Position numbers and translations under genes: made by a program
NCBI GenBank assembly: GCA_037893225.1
Contig: JAZGUH010000363.1
Span: 186,001 to 250,000, forward strand
DNA: 64,000 nt
Direction of reading: 5' to 3'
Source: Hippasteria phrygiana
Taxonomy: Eukaryota > Echinodermata > Asteroidea > Valvatida > Goniasteridae
The notes under the pieces: generated by a model
Databases searched by the model: none
The model's input: the letters and a program-made list of their open reading frames with translations, nothing else
Told to the model about the DNA's origin: nothing
Part shown: piece after piece, positions 1 to 8,504 of the stretch
How positions within the stretch are numbered: the stretch's first letter is position 1
Layout: each line of letters opens with the position of its first letter

Positions 1-289
1 TGCTACAGCTCCTGTAAAATGAAATGTAATGAATATCAAATCAAAGCAAATAGAATGGATCTTGAGAACTCGCAGGATTAGCCAATTTTATTGATGTGGA
101 TTCCTGAAGATGGAATGCATTCCCAATCTGCTGATGTCCAACATTTATTTCATTTTTTATGAAGCACAATAAGACTTTGTGATATTTCCACTGAACTTGT
201 GTTGCTTCCACAAAACTGATGGGCTATGAGATTTAGGATAACTGTAAAAGGGATGCTGTTGAAGTCCTGTACAAGCTATAAAATCAGGG
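1..289. other. Unassigned AT-rich sequence
   Basis: No gene, RNA or recognisable repeat is visible here. Short open frames exist on both strands but show no family resemblance and no splice or start context. The stretch runs into the degenerate repeat that begins near 290. Confidence 0.6.
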
Positions 290-597
290 TCCGTTTGATC
301 CTCCGAAGGTTCATTAATCCGAAGGGTCGGTAGTCCAAAGGTTTGAATGTCCGAAATGACAATAGGGTCCGATAGTCTGAAATGATAATAGGGTTCGATA
401 GTCCGTTTATATTGTCCATTCATACTATACACATTAATGTTGATTCGGACTATCGAACCTCACTGTCAATTCAGAATATCAAACCTTCTTGTTGATTCGG
501 ACAATCGAGCTGTAACATCTATTCAGACTATCGAGCCTTCGGACCTTATTCAATTTTCAGGAAAAGCAAACCTTCGGACTTAAAGAAACCTTCAGAC
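290..597. repeat. Degenerate inverted repeat of CGGACTATCGAACC-type units
   Basis: Words of the form TCCGATAGTCTGAA and GGTTCGATAGTCCG recur about every 30 bp from 290 to 405, then appear inverted as CGGACTATCGAACC from 446 onward. The cleanest pair is 392-405 against 446-459: 14 bp perfect with a 40-bp loop containing TATTGTCCATTCATACTATA. Further weak copies (GACAATCGAGC, AGACTATCGAGCC, CTTCGGAC) run to 597. More inverted-orientation copies continue at 1361-1415, so the element was probably one repeat before the 600-1358 insertion. No family name can be given. Confidence 0.6.
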
Positions 598-599
598 TA

Positions 600-1358
600 A
601 AGCCCCGGTCCCACTAGGACCTGCGATTTCCTGCAACCAGGCCAGTCGTGCGACAAGGCCAGTCGTGCGAAAAGGCCAGTCGTGCGAAAAGGCCAGTCGT
701 GCGAAAAGGCCAGTCGTGCGAAAAGGCCAGTCGTGCGAAAAGGCCAGTCGTGCGAAAAGGCCAGTCGTGCGAAAAGGCCAGTCGTGCGAAAAGGCCAGTC
801 GTGCGAAAAGGCCAGTCGTGCGAAAAGGCCAGTCGTGGGTAGTCGTGGATATTTCCTGCCATTTGAGCCTAGCAGTCACATTGTAAGACCAGTCGTGCGA
901 CCTGTAGAAGACCACTAATCGCACGACTGTCGCACGACTACCCAAGAATACGTACGAGTGGTAAAGTCATGTTGCACGACTGGCTACGACCAATGTAACG
1001 ACTATTCGTACGACTTGTCGTGGAGTCTTGCTTAGTCGTGCAATCAGGTCTACTCACACGACAAGTTGTGGAAAGTCGTGCGACTGTCGTACAACAGGAG
1101 AATCCTACGATCAGCCACGACAATAAAGGACCACTCAAGACTTGTCCCACGACAATCGCACGAGCGTCGCACGAATGATATCGAAGACTAGGCTGCGACA
1201 AGATGCGACGACTACTTGAGTCGCAGCCAGAATTTCGAACAAGCTCAAAAACCTCTCTGCGACTGATTTCAAGACTTGTGGCACGACTTTCCTAAGTTTG
1301 CCTACGTTTTCCAGTTGCAAACTGTCGTAAGTTGTATCTCTTAGTAGGACTGGGGCTT
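600..1358. mobile_element. Non-autonomous DNA transposon (TIR element) with a TA duplication
   Basis: The left end AAGCCCCGGTCCCACTAGGA and the reverse complement of the right end, AAGCCCCAGTCCTACTAAGA, match at 17 of 20 positions. TA dinucleotides flank both ends (598-599 and 1359-1360). Sequence on both sides belongs to the same degenerate CTATCGAACC repeat, which supports an insertion. There is no transposase frame inside. The interior is packed with GTCGTG/CACGAC words in both orientations and starts with a 17-bp minisatellite. A TA target duplication fits several superfamilies, so no superfamily is assigned. Confidence 0.7.
640..838. repeat. 17-bp minisatellite, about 11.7 copies
   Basis: The unit is GGCCAGTCGTGCGAAAA, starting at 640 and repeating every 17 bp. 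The first copy has GCGACAA in place of GCGAAAA. The last, at 827, breaks off into GGGTAGTCGTGG. Copies in between are identical. Because 17 is not a multiple of three, all frames stay open for a while, which produces meaningless basic peptides. It lies wholly inside the 600-1358 element. Confidence 0.95.
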
Positions 1359-1360
1359 TA

Positions 1361-1415
1361 CGAACCTGCGGGCTAACGAACCTTTGATCTAATAAACCTT
1401 CGAACTATCGAACCT
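1361..1415. repeat. Right-hand remainder of the degenerate inverted repeat
   Basis: Words ACGAACCTGCGGGCTAACGA and AACTATCGAACC match the orientation of the units at 446-597. They resume directly after the TA at the right end of the inserted element. Confidence 0.55.
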
Positions 1416-1491
1416 ATCCAGGAGTAACCAGGAAATCTTTGTTTCATATGGACGTCCCAACTTAATTGAATTGACATAAACATATATAAAT

Positions 1492-1692
1492 TTAAAACTG
1501 GGCCTTACTTATTATAACAGAAGCCAAGGCCAATCGTCCGAATCCTAGCTTTGTGATCCCTGCATTGCCTTTATAGCCAGCCTTTCCATTCCAATTGTAG
1601 CGTAGTGCCAACTGATGATCCATGACGCTCGACATAATACGCCTGACCGCATCTTTCACGGTACTTTCACCAACAGTGACAAGGTGGTTTGT
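1492..1692 (-). CDS. DUF4806-like protein, 3' exon (partial gene)
   Basis: The reverse strand shows a good acceptor (TTTTCTTCACAG, 1693-1704) followed in phase 0 by an open frame that begins TNHLVTVGEST and ends at a TAA at 1492-1494. The core VKDAVRRIM...LALRYNWNGK..., followed by FGRLALASVII near the C-terminus, resembles the C-terminal DUF4806 domain found in many invertebrate proteins of unknown function. The upstream exon at 2315-2504 ends in phase 0 and joins without changing frame. A donor-like AGTAAGG (GT at 1507-1508) lies just before the stop, so this may not be the last exon. Molecular function is unknown. The family call rests on memory of the motif and is moderate; the exon structure is better supported. 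Confidence 0.55.
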   Translation of the reverse strand, partial: TNHLVTVGESTVKDAVRRIMSSVMDHQLALRYNWNGKAGYKGNAGITKLGFGRLALASVIISKAQF

Positions 1693-2314
1693 CTGTGAAG
1701 AAAAGTATTCAGACATTCAAATCTGTATCACGCAATCACAAATCCAAAGCATACAATCAATCTAAAAATAAAATTGTGCATAGTGATAAACAAAAGCCAA
1801 AAGCTGAATTGTTTTAATAGTTCCCTCTGACGAGTTCTTTCAATACTTCAATCTTTTTTTTAGCAGTCACTTGTCGTTTGGTAAATCTTATTTTAACCCA
1901 AACATCAGAAACCATAGATTAAAAGGAAAGGACTGTAAAATCTAACAAAGCATACCCTATTTCTTGACCAAATTGTCAGTGGCGTATCTCGGGTAGGCAG
2001 GTGGGGTTTCGTGTAGGGCTGTTCACTGCTGGGGGAAAAACCTGCCCTACCTCCCTCGGTGAATTTTTCTTTTGGGTAATCGTAAATGCTTCATTTAATG
2101 GCATATTAGCGAAATCCACTAACCAAAAATCGTGGCCCATTGAAAAACTTAAAATACCTAATGCTGTCAAAAAATCCAAACACAGTGTTTCAGGCAGTTC
2201 AGATGTCGAAACGTCTCAATTTTGTACGCCGTAAAAAGCTGTATACGCCACTGCCAATTGTTTTAACTAGTCTGGGGCTTGAAAGGTTATAGGGTTAGCG
2301 TTTCCTTGACTTAC
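1693..2314 (-). other. Intron between the two DUF4806-like exons
   Basis: 622 bp, bounded on the minus strand by GTAAGT (2309-2314) and TTCTTCACAG (ending at 1693). It contains a complete hAT-like MITE at 1977-2253. The rest is AT-rich sequence without open frames of note. Confidence 0.55.
1977..2253. mobile_element. hAT-like MITE, 277 bp
   Basis: Both ends read CAGTGGCGTAT inward (1977-1987, and 2243-2253 on the reverse strand): an 11-bp perfect terminal repeat beginning with CAG as in hAT elements. The flanking octamers CAAATTGT (1969-1976) and CCAATTGT (2254-2261) differ at one position, as expected for the 8-bp hAT target duplication. There is no transposase frame. It sits inside an intron, in a gene read from the opposite strand. 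Confidence 0.8.
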
Positions 2315-2504
2315 CAACGCATCCCTGGTCTTTTTGGTTTTGAGCTCCTCTTCAAGCTCCTCAATGCCCTCTTGAGTGCTCAGAGGTAAGGTGTTGTCCT
2401 CGGGCAGTTTTTCATCTACATCTCCCAAAAGCTTCACTGCTATTCCATTCAGGACTCGTCGTTGGGCCTCTTCCCGAACTGATGAACGCAGATGAACCCA
2501 GTAA
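2315..2504 (-). CDS. DUF4806-like protein, internal exon
   Basis: The exon starts after an acceptor TTATTTGCAG (2505-2514) and ends before a consensus donor GTAAGT (2309-2314). Its 190 bp are one split-codon base plus 63 codons, ending in phase 0 to match the 1492-1692 exon. The peptide has a stretch REEAQRRVLNGIAVKLLG, then an acidic region with LPLSTQEGIEELEEELK. Segments like this precede the C-terminal domain in DUF4806 proteins that I recall. No ATG-started exon could be identified further upstream, so the 5' part of the gene is missing, lost, or not recognisable. Confidence 0.5.
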
Positions 2505-2524
2505 CTGCAAATAATACGCAACGA

Positions 2525-2576
2525 CCGCGCGGTGACCTACAGGGCGCGCGCGCTGACCCACAGGTCGCGCGCGCCA
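2525..2576. repeat. GC-rich 21-bp repeat, about 2.4 copies
   Basis: TGACCTACAGG at 2533-2543 and TGACCCACAGG at 2554-2564 are 21 bp apart and are separated and flanked by GCGCGCGCGC runs. It is a CpG-dense patch in otherwise AT-rich DNA, just upstream (minus-strand sense) of the 2315-2504 exon. Confidence 0.7.
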
Positions 2577-3057
2577 CATCAGATTACAATTGCAATGACT
2601 GCTGGATGCATGATCCTGTAGTTATGATGATACATACTGCATGTACAAGTATTTTGTATGTGTTTGTGCCACCAAAAATGATGGTGTTCTAAAGACGACA
2701 GATGACCTCGACCTCGACCTCATTAATATTTATAGGCTGGGGGTTGACCACGGAAACGTGCATTAGGGTCCGCTGAATTTATATCTATATCTTCGCAAGC
2801 CTTTGTCCAGTTGTATCAAACAAGCTGTCTAAAGTTTCTTATAATGGCGGGTGCTACATGTAATTTGAATAAATGCAGAACATACGATATTATCATTGTA
2901 GAAATTACTTTATGAATTCGTTCACCCCTGAACATAGTCTAGACACCTCAAATGGATAGGTTTGGACGAGATCAGACATGCATATAGGATTGAAAACATG
3001 TATTTTACCCAATTGCAGCAGCTAATTTGCATTTTAATTAATTTTTAAAAATGCCAA

Positions 3058-3080
3058 GGGTGCCAAGGGGCATGGCACCC
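3058..3080. other. Perfect 8-bp hairpin
   Basis: GGGTGCCA (3058-3065) and TGGCACCC (3073-3080) form a perfect stem with a 7-nt loop. It lies within the 2681-3306 element. No function is inferred. Confidence 0.6.
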
Positions 3081-3133
3081 GCCGGAATATTGATCAGCAA
3101 AGTCCAATTGACAAGAAAATGCAAAACAATTAA

Positions 3134-3282
3134 CGAGGTCGAGGTCGAGGTCGAGGTCGAGGTCGAGGGCGACTGCGCCCTCGCCCCTGCATCTGTTTTT
3201 GTGTGCACAAGTCTATGTGGTAAGGTCGAGGTCGAGGGCGAGGGCGAGGGCGAGGTCGAGGTCGAGGGCGAGGGCGAGGCGA
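3134..3282. repeat. GAGGTC / GAGGGC hexamer repeat, interrupted
   Basis: Five GAGGTC units run from 3134, interrupted by about 60 bp of non-repeat sequence (about 3165-3220). Mixed GAGGTC and GAGGGC units then continue to about 3280. As a hexamer array it keeps all frames open and yields (Glu-Val)n on one strand and (Arg-Pro)n on the other. I do not regard either as coding. Confidence 0.9.
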
Positions 3283-3306
3283 TCTGTCGTCTTTATAGAA
3301 CACCAT

Positions 3307-3702
3307 AAAAAATATACCGGCGATAGGCCTACAGTCGAACATAGTCCGTGACACCCCACCCGGCAAACGCCAAAATGTACCATGACAGAACCAAACGAAA
3401 ATAAGTAAATCTGTATTTATAATTGTAAAATGTATAATGCACCAGCCCCTTCCTATACAAAAATTAAGTTGTAGGCCTATGTATCGAAATAAATTTCGAC
3501 TAAAATCGGCTGTGCCTGCAATGATGAGCAAATCAAAGTAAAACAGCTATACTGATGGCGATATTGAGCCCACGACCTTGTGTTACGGCAGGACTTTATG
3601 GAAAGTTACATCATAAGAGTTATTTCAACACTATCAAATAATAAACACAATAATAACAGTTATTACCAATAAATAATATACGTCAATGAAATGAGATTTC
3701 AC
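3307..3702. other. No recognisable feature
   Basis: AT-rich sequence. An open frame reading leftward from about 3531 runs into the hexamer repeat; it has no recognisable domain and its second half is repeat translation, so it is not called. Confidence 0.5.
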
Positions 3703-3924
3703 CAGTGGCGAGTAAATCCGTGTCGAAAAGTGGGGATGAATATTAAATTTGTCAACGAAGTACTGCATCTTGAACTTTTCTCAACGGGGGATACCCCCGC
3801 CCCAAACACCGCTTGAAATTTGAAACATCACTTTGTGTACAATTTCCCCTTTTTAAATTTATGAAACAAAAAAGAAATACAAATCGCCGGGCCCCTGAAC
3901 TCCTTCCCCGTGCTTACGCCACTG
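3703..3924. mobile_element. Second hAT-like MITE, 222 bp
   Basis: The left end CAGTGGCGAG and the reverse complement of the right end CAGTGGCGTA share CAGTGGCG, the same terminus as the element at 1977-2253. The sub-terminal parts (AAATCCGTG and AAGCACGGG, each read inward) are only weakly alike. The flanking octamers do not match, so the target duplication is lost or the ends have eroded. No coding capacity. Confidence 0.5.
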
Positions 3925-4374
3925 GCGCACAGATCCCCACATCACTATGATAAAGATGACTACCGAAGAAACAAAGGAATAGACACCCCGACAAATATTC
4001 AAACAACCCTAATTTTCACCTGTTTTGCACGAATTATTCGCTTATTACTTTTTATGACATGAACAATTCACATACCGAGTACATGGATCGGATGTACTAT
4101 ACATCTGTACATGTTGACTATACATTACATGTAGACTTGATGTGCGGAAATATTGTTTCACACAGCGAGTTGTTGACAAGTGCCATTGGAATAGCGACCA
4201 AGTGAAGTTGTTTCAGCTCCATCTATCAACTGTTAAAAAAAATGTACTTCTATGTTCTTGATTTTAATTTTATTTTTCTTCGCTGCTAAAGAACTGTCTG
4301 CAGCCACTACCCCTCTTTTAGTAGCATGATAATTTTGTTATTGAAGTGACGGGTCAAAATAAGCCTGAAGCTTT
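3925..4374. other. No recognisable feature
   Basis: AT-rich intergenic sequence with several ACATGTA words (near 4080-4135). No open frame, RNA or repeat could be supported. Confidence 0.5.
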
Positions 4375-4467
4375 TTATCGACCTAAGTTTACAAGCAAGA
4401 TACGAGCAAGATACATCCAAATGAATAACACATAATACATAGACCCTTTTACGGATACCCCGCCTGT

Positions 4468-4698
4468 GGGATTTTGTGTACAAAATTTAGCGCTAACTGT
4501 CCCACAGCGACAAGACACGTTGCAGTTTTGCTGTGCACATTTACATGGACAAGCACCCCGTGTGCCGAGTCGTCCTCTCTGGAAAGAGTTTCGGCATGTA
4601 CATGTCATAGGTTCTCCAGCGTAAGGTTCTACTTCTATATCGCCAACCTCTAATTCTGTGCAACTTTCAGACAAATATTCCATGGCACTTGTGTACAT
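4468..4698 (-). CDS. Cysteine-rich (CXC-like) coding fragment
   Basis: On the minus strand an ATG at 4698 opens a frame of 107 codons whose first 77 contain ten cysteines. Nine fall between residues 33 and 73 in the order CTC, then CPCKC, then C...CRCG, then a final C. Repeated CxC and CxCxC spacing with an RCGT turn is typical of metal-binding cysteine-rich modules such as the tesmin/CXC type and of related animal proteins of unknown function. Residues after about 77 turn hydrophobic and look like read-through into an intron, so the exon probably ends near 4468; no convincing donor was fixed. It is probably one exon of a larger gene or transposon open frame. It shares its strand with the DUF4806-like exons and the transposase relic. 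The metal-binding call comes from cysteine spacing only. Confidence 0.4.
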
Positions 4699-4803
4699 GT
4701 GAATGAAATTTTATGAAATAAACAGATGAAATTTGAACGTTTTTTCTAATAATCTTACTCTTAGAGAACTGAGTGCCACGATGTGTGCTACTTGTTTATA
4801 AGT

Positions 4804-4819
4804 ATACGTGTACACGTAT
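4804..4819. other. 16-bp perfect palindrome
   Basis: ATACGTGTACACGTAT is self-complementary over all 16 bases. It lies in featureless sequence, and no binding protein can be assigned. Confidence 0.6.
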
Positions 4820-4902
4820 GTGTATTTCAGTACGCAGACGCTGGACATGCGTGCGTGTTCCAGGGGGTGTAGTTTCCAAAAGCCAATTCTCAGAACAGCC
4901 AT

Positions 4903-5579
4903 AACAAACGGATGGAGGTTAAAAATAGCACATAACCGAAATGAAGCGCAAGGGGGCGCACTTCAATATTTGATTCGTTAACGCGAGATGGCGCGACGAC
5001 ACAGCCCCTTTAAATGTTATGGATACATTTAAACATACATTGTTCGTACATAGGTTTCATGTTTATCCCATGAACCATTTCAAAGAAATTTTGTTAGTTT
5101 TGCTTTGACCTCATTTTCGCTTTTCAAATTTACCCAACTTTGACCTTCCGGTAACAGCAGAAGTGAAGGTCAGACGACTTTGCCCTCAGAGATAAAAACA
5201 AAAATGTTGGCATATCCTACATGTAGATCTATCAGATCCCAAATCACGAACATTACAGCTGTATTAGCTGTGAAAGAATGCGGTAATTTTGGAACTAAAA
5301 TTGCTTGTAATTTGATACATGACGTCATCATGATGTCATCATGATGTCACACTTGTATGCACGTCCAGAGATCAGGGTTGATGTTCATTTTAATTGTTAA
5401 TACGTTGTACAATTTGGAAAAAATGCTTTGAAGAATTGTCTAGAAAAAGAAACCAAAAATATGCGTAGAACCCGGAAAAAAACAATAAGGTGATCAGGAA
5501 TCAGCCAGATCACCTAGTAAAACTTTGACTGGTTGAGTTATTTTATAGCCCGGTGACATTAGTTGAGCAGTTTCGATAT
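4903..5579. other. Intergenic sequence with a CRE-like cluster
   Basis: Apart from the TGACGTCA cluster at 5319-5350, no gene or repeat was recognised. The segment ends at the 3' limit of the transposase relic. Confidence 0.5.
5319..5350. promoter_or_regulatory. Cluster of CRE/AP-1-like palindromes
   Basis: TGACGTCA (5320-5327), the consensus CREB/ATF site, is followed by two TGATGTCA-type copies at an 11-bp spacing (CATCATGATGTCATCATGAT). The near-perfect tandem arrangement may be a chance microsatellite. No gene start is visible nearby, so a regulatory role is only possible. Confidence 0.35.
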
Positions 5580-7062
5580 TTACTTCAAGTCTGTGAAAGT
5601 ATGCATGCTATGAAGAACAGGTATTGCTACATGTTTGTCATAATACAGAAGCACCATATATTTGTTTCTCACTGACCGAATGTTGGCAATTAGCGTCTCG
5701 TTTCCCAGTTTAGATACCTTGTGCACATCCAACTTCTCTGAATCCATTGGATACGTAAAAAATGTTTCCAGTGATTGAAATTGTTTGTACATTATGTACA
5801 CCCCGGACCTACTTTGAAAGATATTGCTTATAATGCCCACGTGGCTTCCAACTCTCACACAATTGTCACCAGTTTTTGAGCTAATGACACAGTCACAAAA
5901 GACGGCATCACGAAACTATGTACATGGAATGTACTCGTTTCCCAAAGGAAGTGGACCTTTTGCATGTTCCATTCTCAAAGTGAACTTTGTGGACTGGGAA
6001 AAACATAGACATTCTTTGGGTGGCAAGGAGGATCTCTCCACCAACCTTGCTACAACTTGCTGAAGAACAAAGTTTGGCTTTCTGACTAGCCTCTTCAAAC
6101 CTTTTAGACAGTTTTCAAATGGAAAAGCTGAAAACTTGTCCAGGGGCCCATACAGTTTGACATCTTCCGGGAGATGAATCAGGTTATGTACATTGTACAC
6201 GACTTGGTCAGTCCCGTACAAACTAGAAAAATGCTGCACAAAATTGACAAGCAACTCTTTTGCATAATCACAAAAGGACTTGCACAAGGCTGGATTTGCC
6301 AGTAAGTTCACTGCAACAGACAGAAGCATGAAGTTGTCATACATTGGTTCAGGAATTTTTCCTTTCAATACTACAGGGCCAGTATACAGAAGAAACAACC
6401 GAAACTCTGTTGCTTTCCATCTGTCTAACTCATCAAGCGATCATGGTTTTCTAGCAAATTCTTGAGGGATGCTGGAACGGAGAGATAGCAGACATTCTGA
6501 TATTTGCACCCTTGTCCGAGGTTCCAGACGGCACTTCAAAGGCCCTTTCACCCAAAAGACAAGAAGCCGTCTTGTGACTCCTAAGCATACCAAATGCATA
6601 TAGTCTAGTGGAAACTGAGAAACCATGCCAATATTTAATTGTAGCAATGGGCTCAGTCCAATGTGGTGGCCCTCATCCAACCTATCCTTAAATGAATCAT
6701 CTGTGCGAAGGGGTGAATCCAATCTGGAAAATATCACTTTGCTATCATACTCCCCTCTGACTGTGCACTTCTCACAACCATGATAACCTGAATGACCCTT
6801 GACCTGTTTAATATACGCACGTGCTGGAGCATCACAAATAAATGCCTCGACAGAAACGGCCAAAGTTCTTCCATTTGCCAGTAAATCTTTGACTTCATGT
6901 ACAAAATCTTCGAGAAACTCCGAGATGTTTGGGTTTTTTATTGCTAGAATACAAACCTACAATGAATGGTTCACACCTACACGATGGTTCAGATAAAGTA
7001 CAAAGGATTGGCCAGCACTGAACATTACTGCTTTTAAACAATGGAAGGCCATGAATTTTCAT
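5580..7062 (-). pseudogene. Decayed transposase, animal CACTA/TNP2-like family
   Basis: The minus strand reads through conserved blocks in order: HGLPLFKSS...WPIL (7062 to about 7000), PFIVGLYSSNKKP (about 6965-6930), FLEDFV (about 6900), AFICDAPARA (near 6840), GHSGYHGCEKC (about 6800-6770), FPLDYMHLVCLGV (about 6620-6580), RWKATEFRLFLLYTGP (about 6410-6370), VVYNVHNLIHLPEDV (about 6200-6155) and a C-terminal segment ending at the stop at 5580. These blocks are characteristic of the large invertebrate transposase family related to plant TNP2. Defects seen: a one-base shift in the T6 run at 6934-6939; TGA at 6441-6443 within ARKP/SLDELD, the frame resuming at once; TAG at 5916-5918. Both stops could come from a single C-to-T change. 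The residue before GLPLF is His (7051-7053), where relatives I recall have Asp. The N-terminal part is absent. Not functional. Confidence 0.85.
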
Positions 7063-7092
7063 GTGCAATATCTTCCTCGGAGTGGCATGAGA

Positions 7093-7447
7093 TAGGACTT
7101 GTTCATGGTTCTGTCTGGTGTAATTTGCCTTAAAATTTCCAACATGAACTGTTTACCCTTCTCAGCCGTGAAGCCCAATTCAATATGGGGGGCTTCATGT
7201 CTGCGCAGGCGCACACAGCTCATCGCACCCAAAAACCTGACGGTTGTTTTATGAAATTGGATGTCCATGCACCAGTTAATAGTATTTCATGAAACAACCG
7301 TCGGGTTTGTGGGTGCGATGAGCTGTGTGCACCTGCGCAGACATGATACCGCCATATTGAATTGGTCTTTACGGTTGAGAAGGGTAAACAGTTCATGTTG
7401 GATATTTTAAGGCAAATTACACCAGACAGAAACATGAACAAGTCCTA
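7093..7447. repeat. Large imperfect palindrome (foldback), arms about 165 bp
   Basis: The left arm 7093-7257 and right arm 7284-7447 are reverse complements with roughly 90% identity by eye; the loop is 7258-7283. Examples: TAGGACTTGTTCATGGTTCT on the left against TTAGGACTTGTTCATGTTTC from the right arm. Both arms keep CTGCGCAGG(C/T)GCACACAGCT. Partly open frames on either strand are products of the symmetry. It abuts the truncated 5' side of the transposase relic, so the two events may be linked. It could be a foldback/MITE insertion or an inverted duplication. Confidence 0.85.
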
Positions 7448-8106
7448 ATTATGGTGAAATATTGAGATGCTTGGGTAAGTGAACCTATATGCCGAGTTTA
7501 AGGCCGAATGATTTCCATTTAAAAAACAAAAAAAATCCCCAACTTTTTGCACGCAGCGCAGTATGGCCCAGAGCATGAGTCTACTCGTGCGGCGGGGCAT
7601 AGTATAGGGCTACATCATCATGATCGTGACTAAGTTCAGCAATTTCTTGCAAAAGTTGGTTAACAACTTTTTCAACTTTACAACGCTTTGTCCAATAAGA
7701 CATAATTGAAGTGCAAGCTTATTACAGATCGAGACAGATGTAAAATTAAGATTATTGTTAGTTAGCTGAACATTTACCGAAGTCACTCAAAGATTCAACG
7801 TTCAAACCCAAGGCTTCATATTTTTTAAGCAAATTTAGTCACACGTATGGGCTACAACTAGCATGACAACACAAGAGTTATTTCCAGGTAGGCCTACATT
7901 AAATTGTAAATGTCATCGTGATAATGCACATGTGCAACAAGAACAAGAAATATAACACTTAACAGCCTACGGGGACTTCGCGGAGACCGTGTATAATGGC
8001 TGAACGTAAGACGTGCGGCATGTACTGCTGGCCATACATGTAGTTATACATGTACCACGTACAAATTACAATAGATTGGACAAATGTTGGAGTCACGGCG
8101 AAAAAG

Positions 8107-8140
8107 GTGCTTCAGATTATGTGCTTCAGATTATGTGCTT
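8107..8140. repeat. 14-bp tandem repeat, 2.4 copies
   Basis: GTGCTTCAGATTAT occurs twice in a row, followed by GTGCTTA. Confidence 0.85.
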
Positions 8141-8483
8141 AAATGCCATGCACAGAAAATAAAAGCTATTTCATTAACTCAACCAGGTCTGGTTCGAGCT
8201 TTAGCAACGGAAAGTGGCGATTACAAATAAAAAAATGGAATAAGTCTTCAGAAAATATCTTAGAATTGCATACGTGGCAGAATCACTAACTGTTGACTGA
8301 CAAACAATGGCGGTCGACGTGGCCAGTGGACAGCATGTGTGTGCGCGGTGCACGCGCAGGTTGCCGATAACCCCCGCGCGGTGCGCATAATCGAGCAGGC
8401 CCTAAATGGGCCGATATCGTGAGCTTACATGATGGCGCGATGGAGGTTTACGCATACCTGCCGAAAACGGCGCATTGCTGGCC

Positions 8484-8504
8484 GTATAACGGCAGCCGTT
8501 ATAC
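8484..8504. other. Perfect 9-bp hairpin
   Basis: GTATAACGG (8484-8492) and CCGTTATAC (8496-8504) pair perfectly around a 3-nt loop CAG. There is no flanking T-run and no gene context. Confidence 0.65.

Larger units (their letters stand above)
2681..3306. mobile_element. Inverted-terminus element with hexamer-repeat ends
   Basis: The left end is ATGGTGTTCT then AAAGACGACAGAT (2681-2703). The reverse complement of the right end is ATGGTGTTCTAT then AAAGACGACAGAT (3282-3306). They differ by a 2-bp indel. Immediately inside each end are CCTCGA/CCTCGC hexamers: three on the left, many on the right. The interior (2730-3130) is AT-rich with no gene. No clear target duplication was found. The structure suggests a MITE whose sub-terminal repeats have expanded. 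Confidence 0.65.

Noticed and set aside
157..432. Minus-strand frame of 91 codons
   Set aside because: Lies over the degenerate inverted repeat and has no recognisable domain.
640..945. Several overlapping basic or Trp/Phe-rich short frames
   Set aside because: Frames of the 17-bp minisatellite; the same repeat is open in multiple frames on both strands.
3051..3531. Glu-Val and Arg-Pro repeat peptides on opposite strands
   Set aside because: They are frames through the GAGGTC hexamer repeat.
3703..3924. Calling an 8-bp target duplication for the second hAT-like element
   Set aside because: The flanking octamers (GATTTCAC and GCGCACAG) do not match.
7059..7441. Protein-coding exons within the palindrome
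   Set aside because: The similar peptides from the two arms follow from the inverted symmetry, and neither joins the transposase frame.
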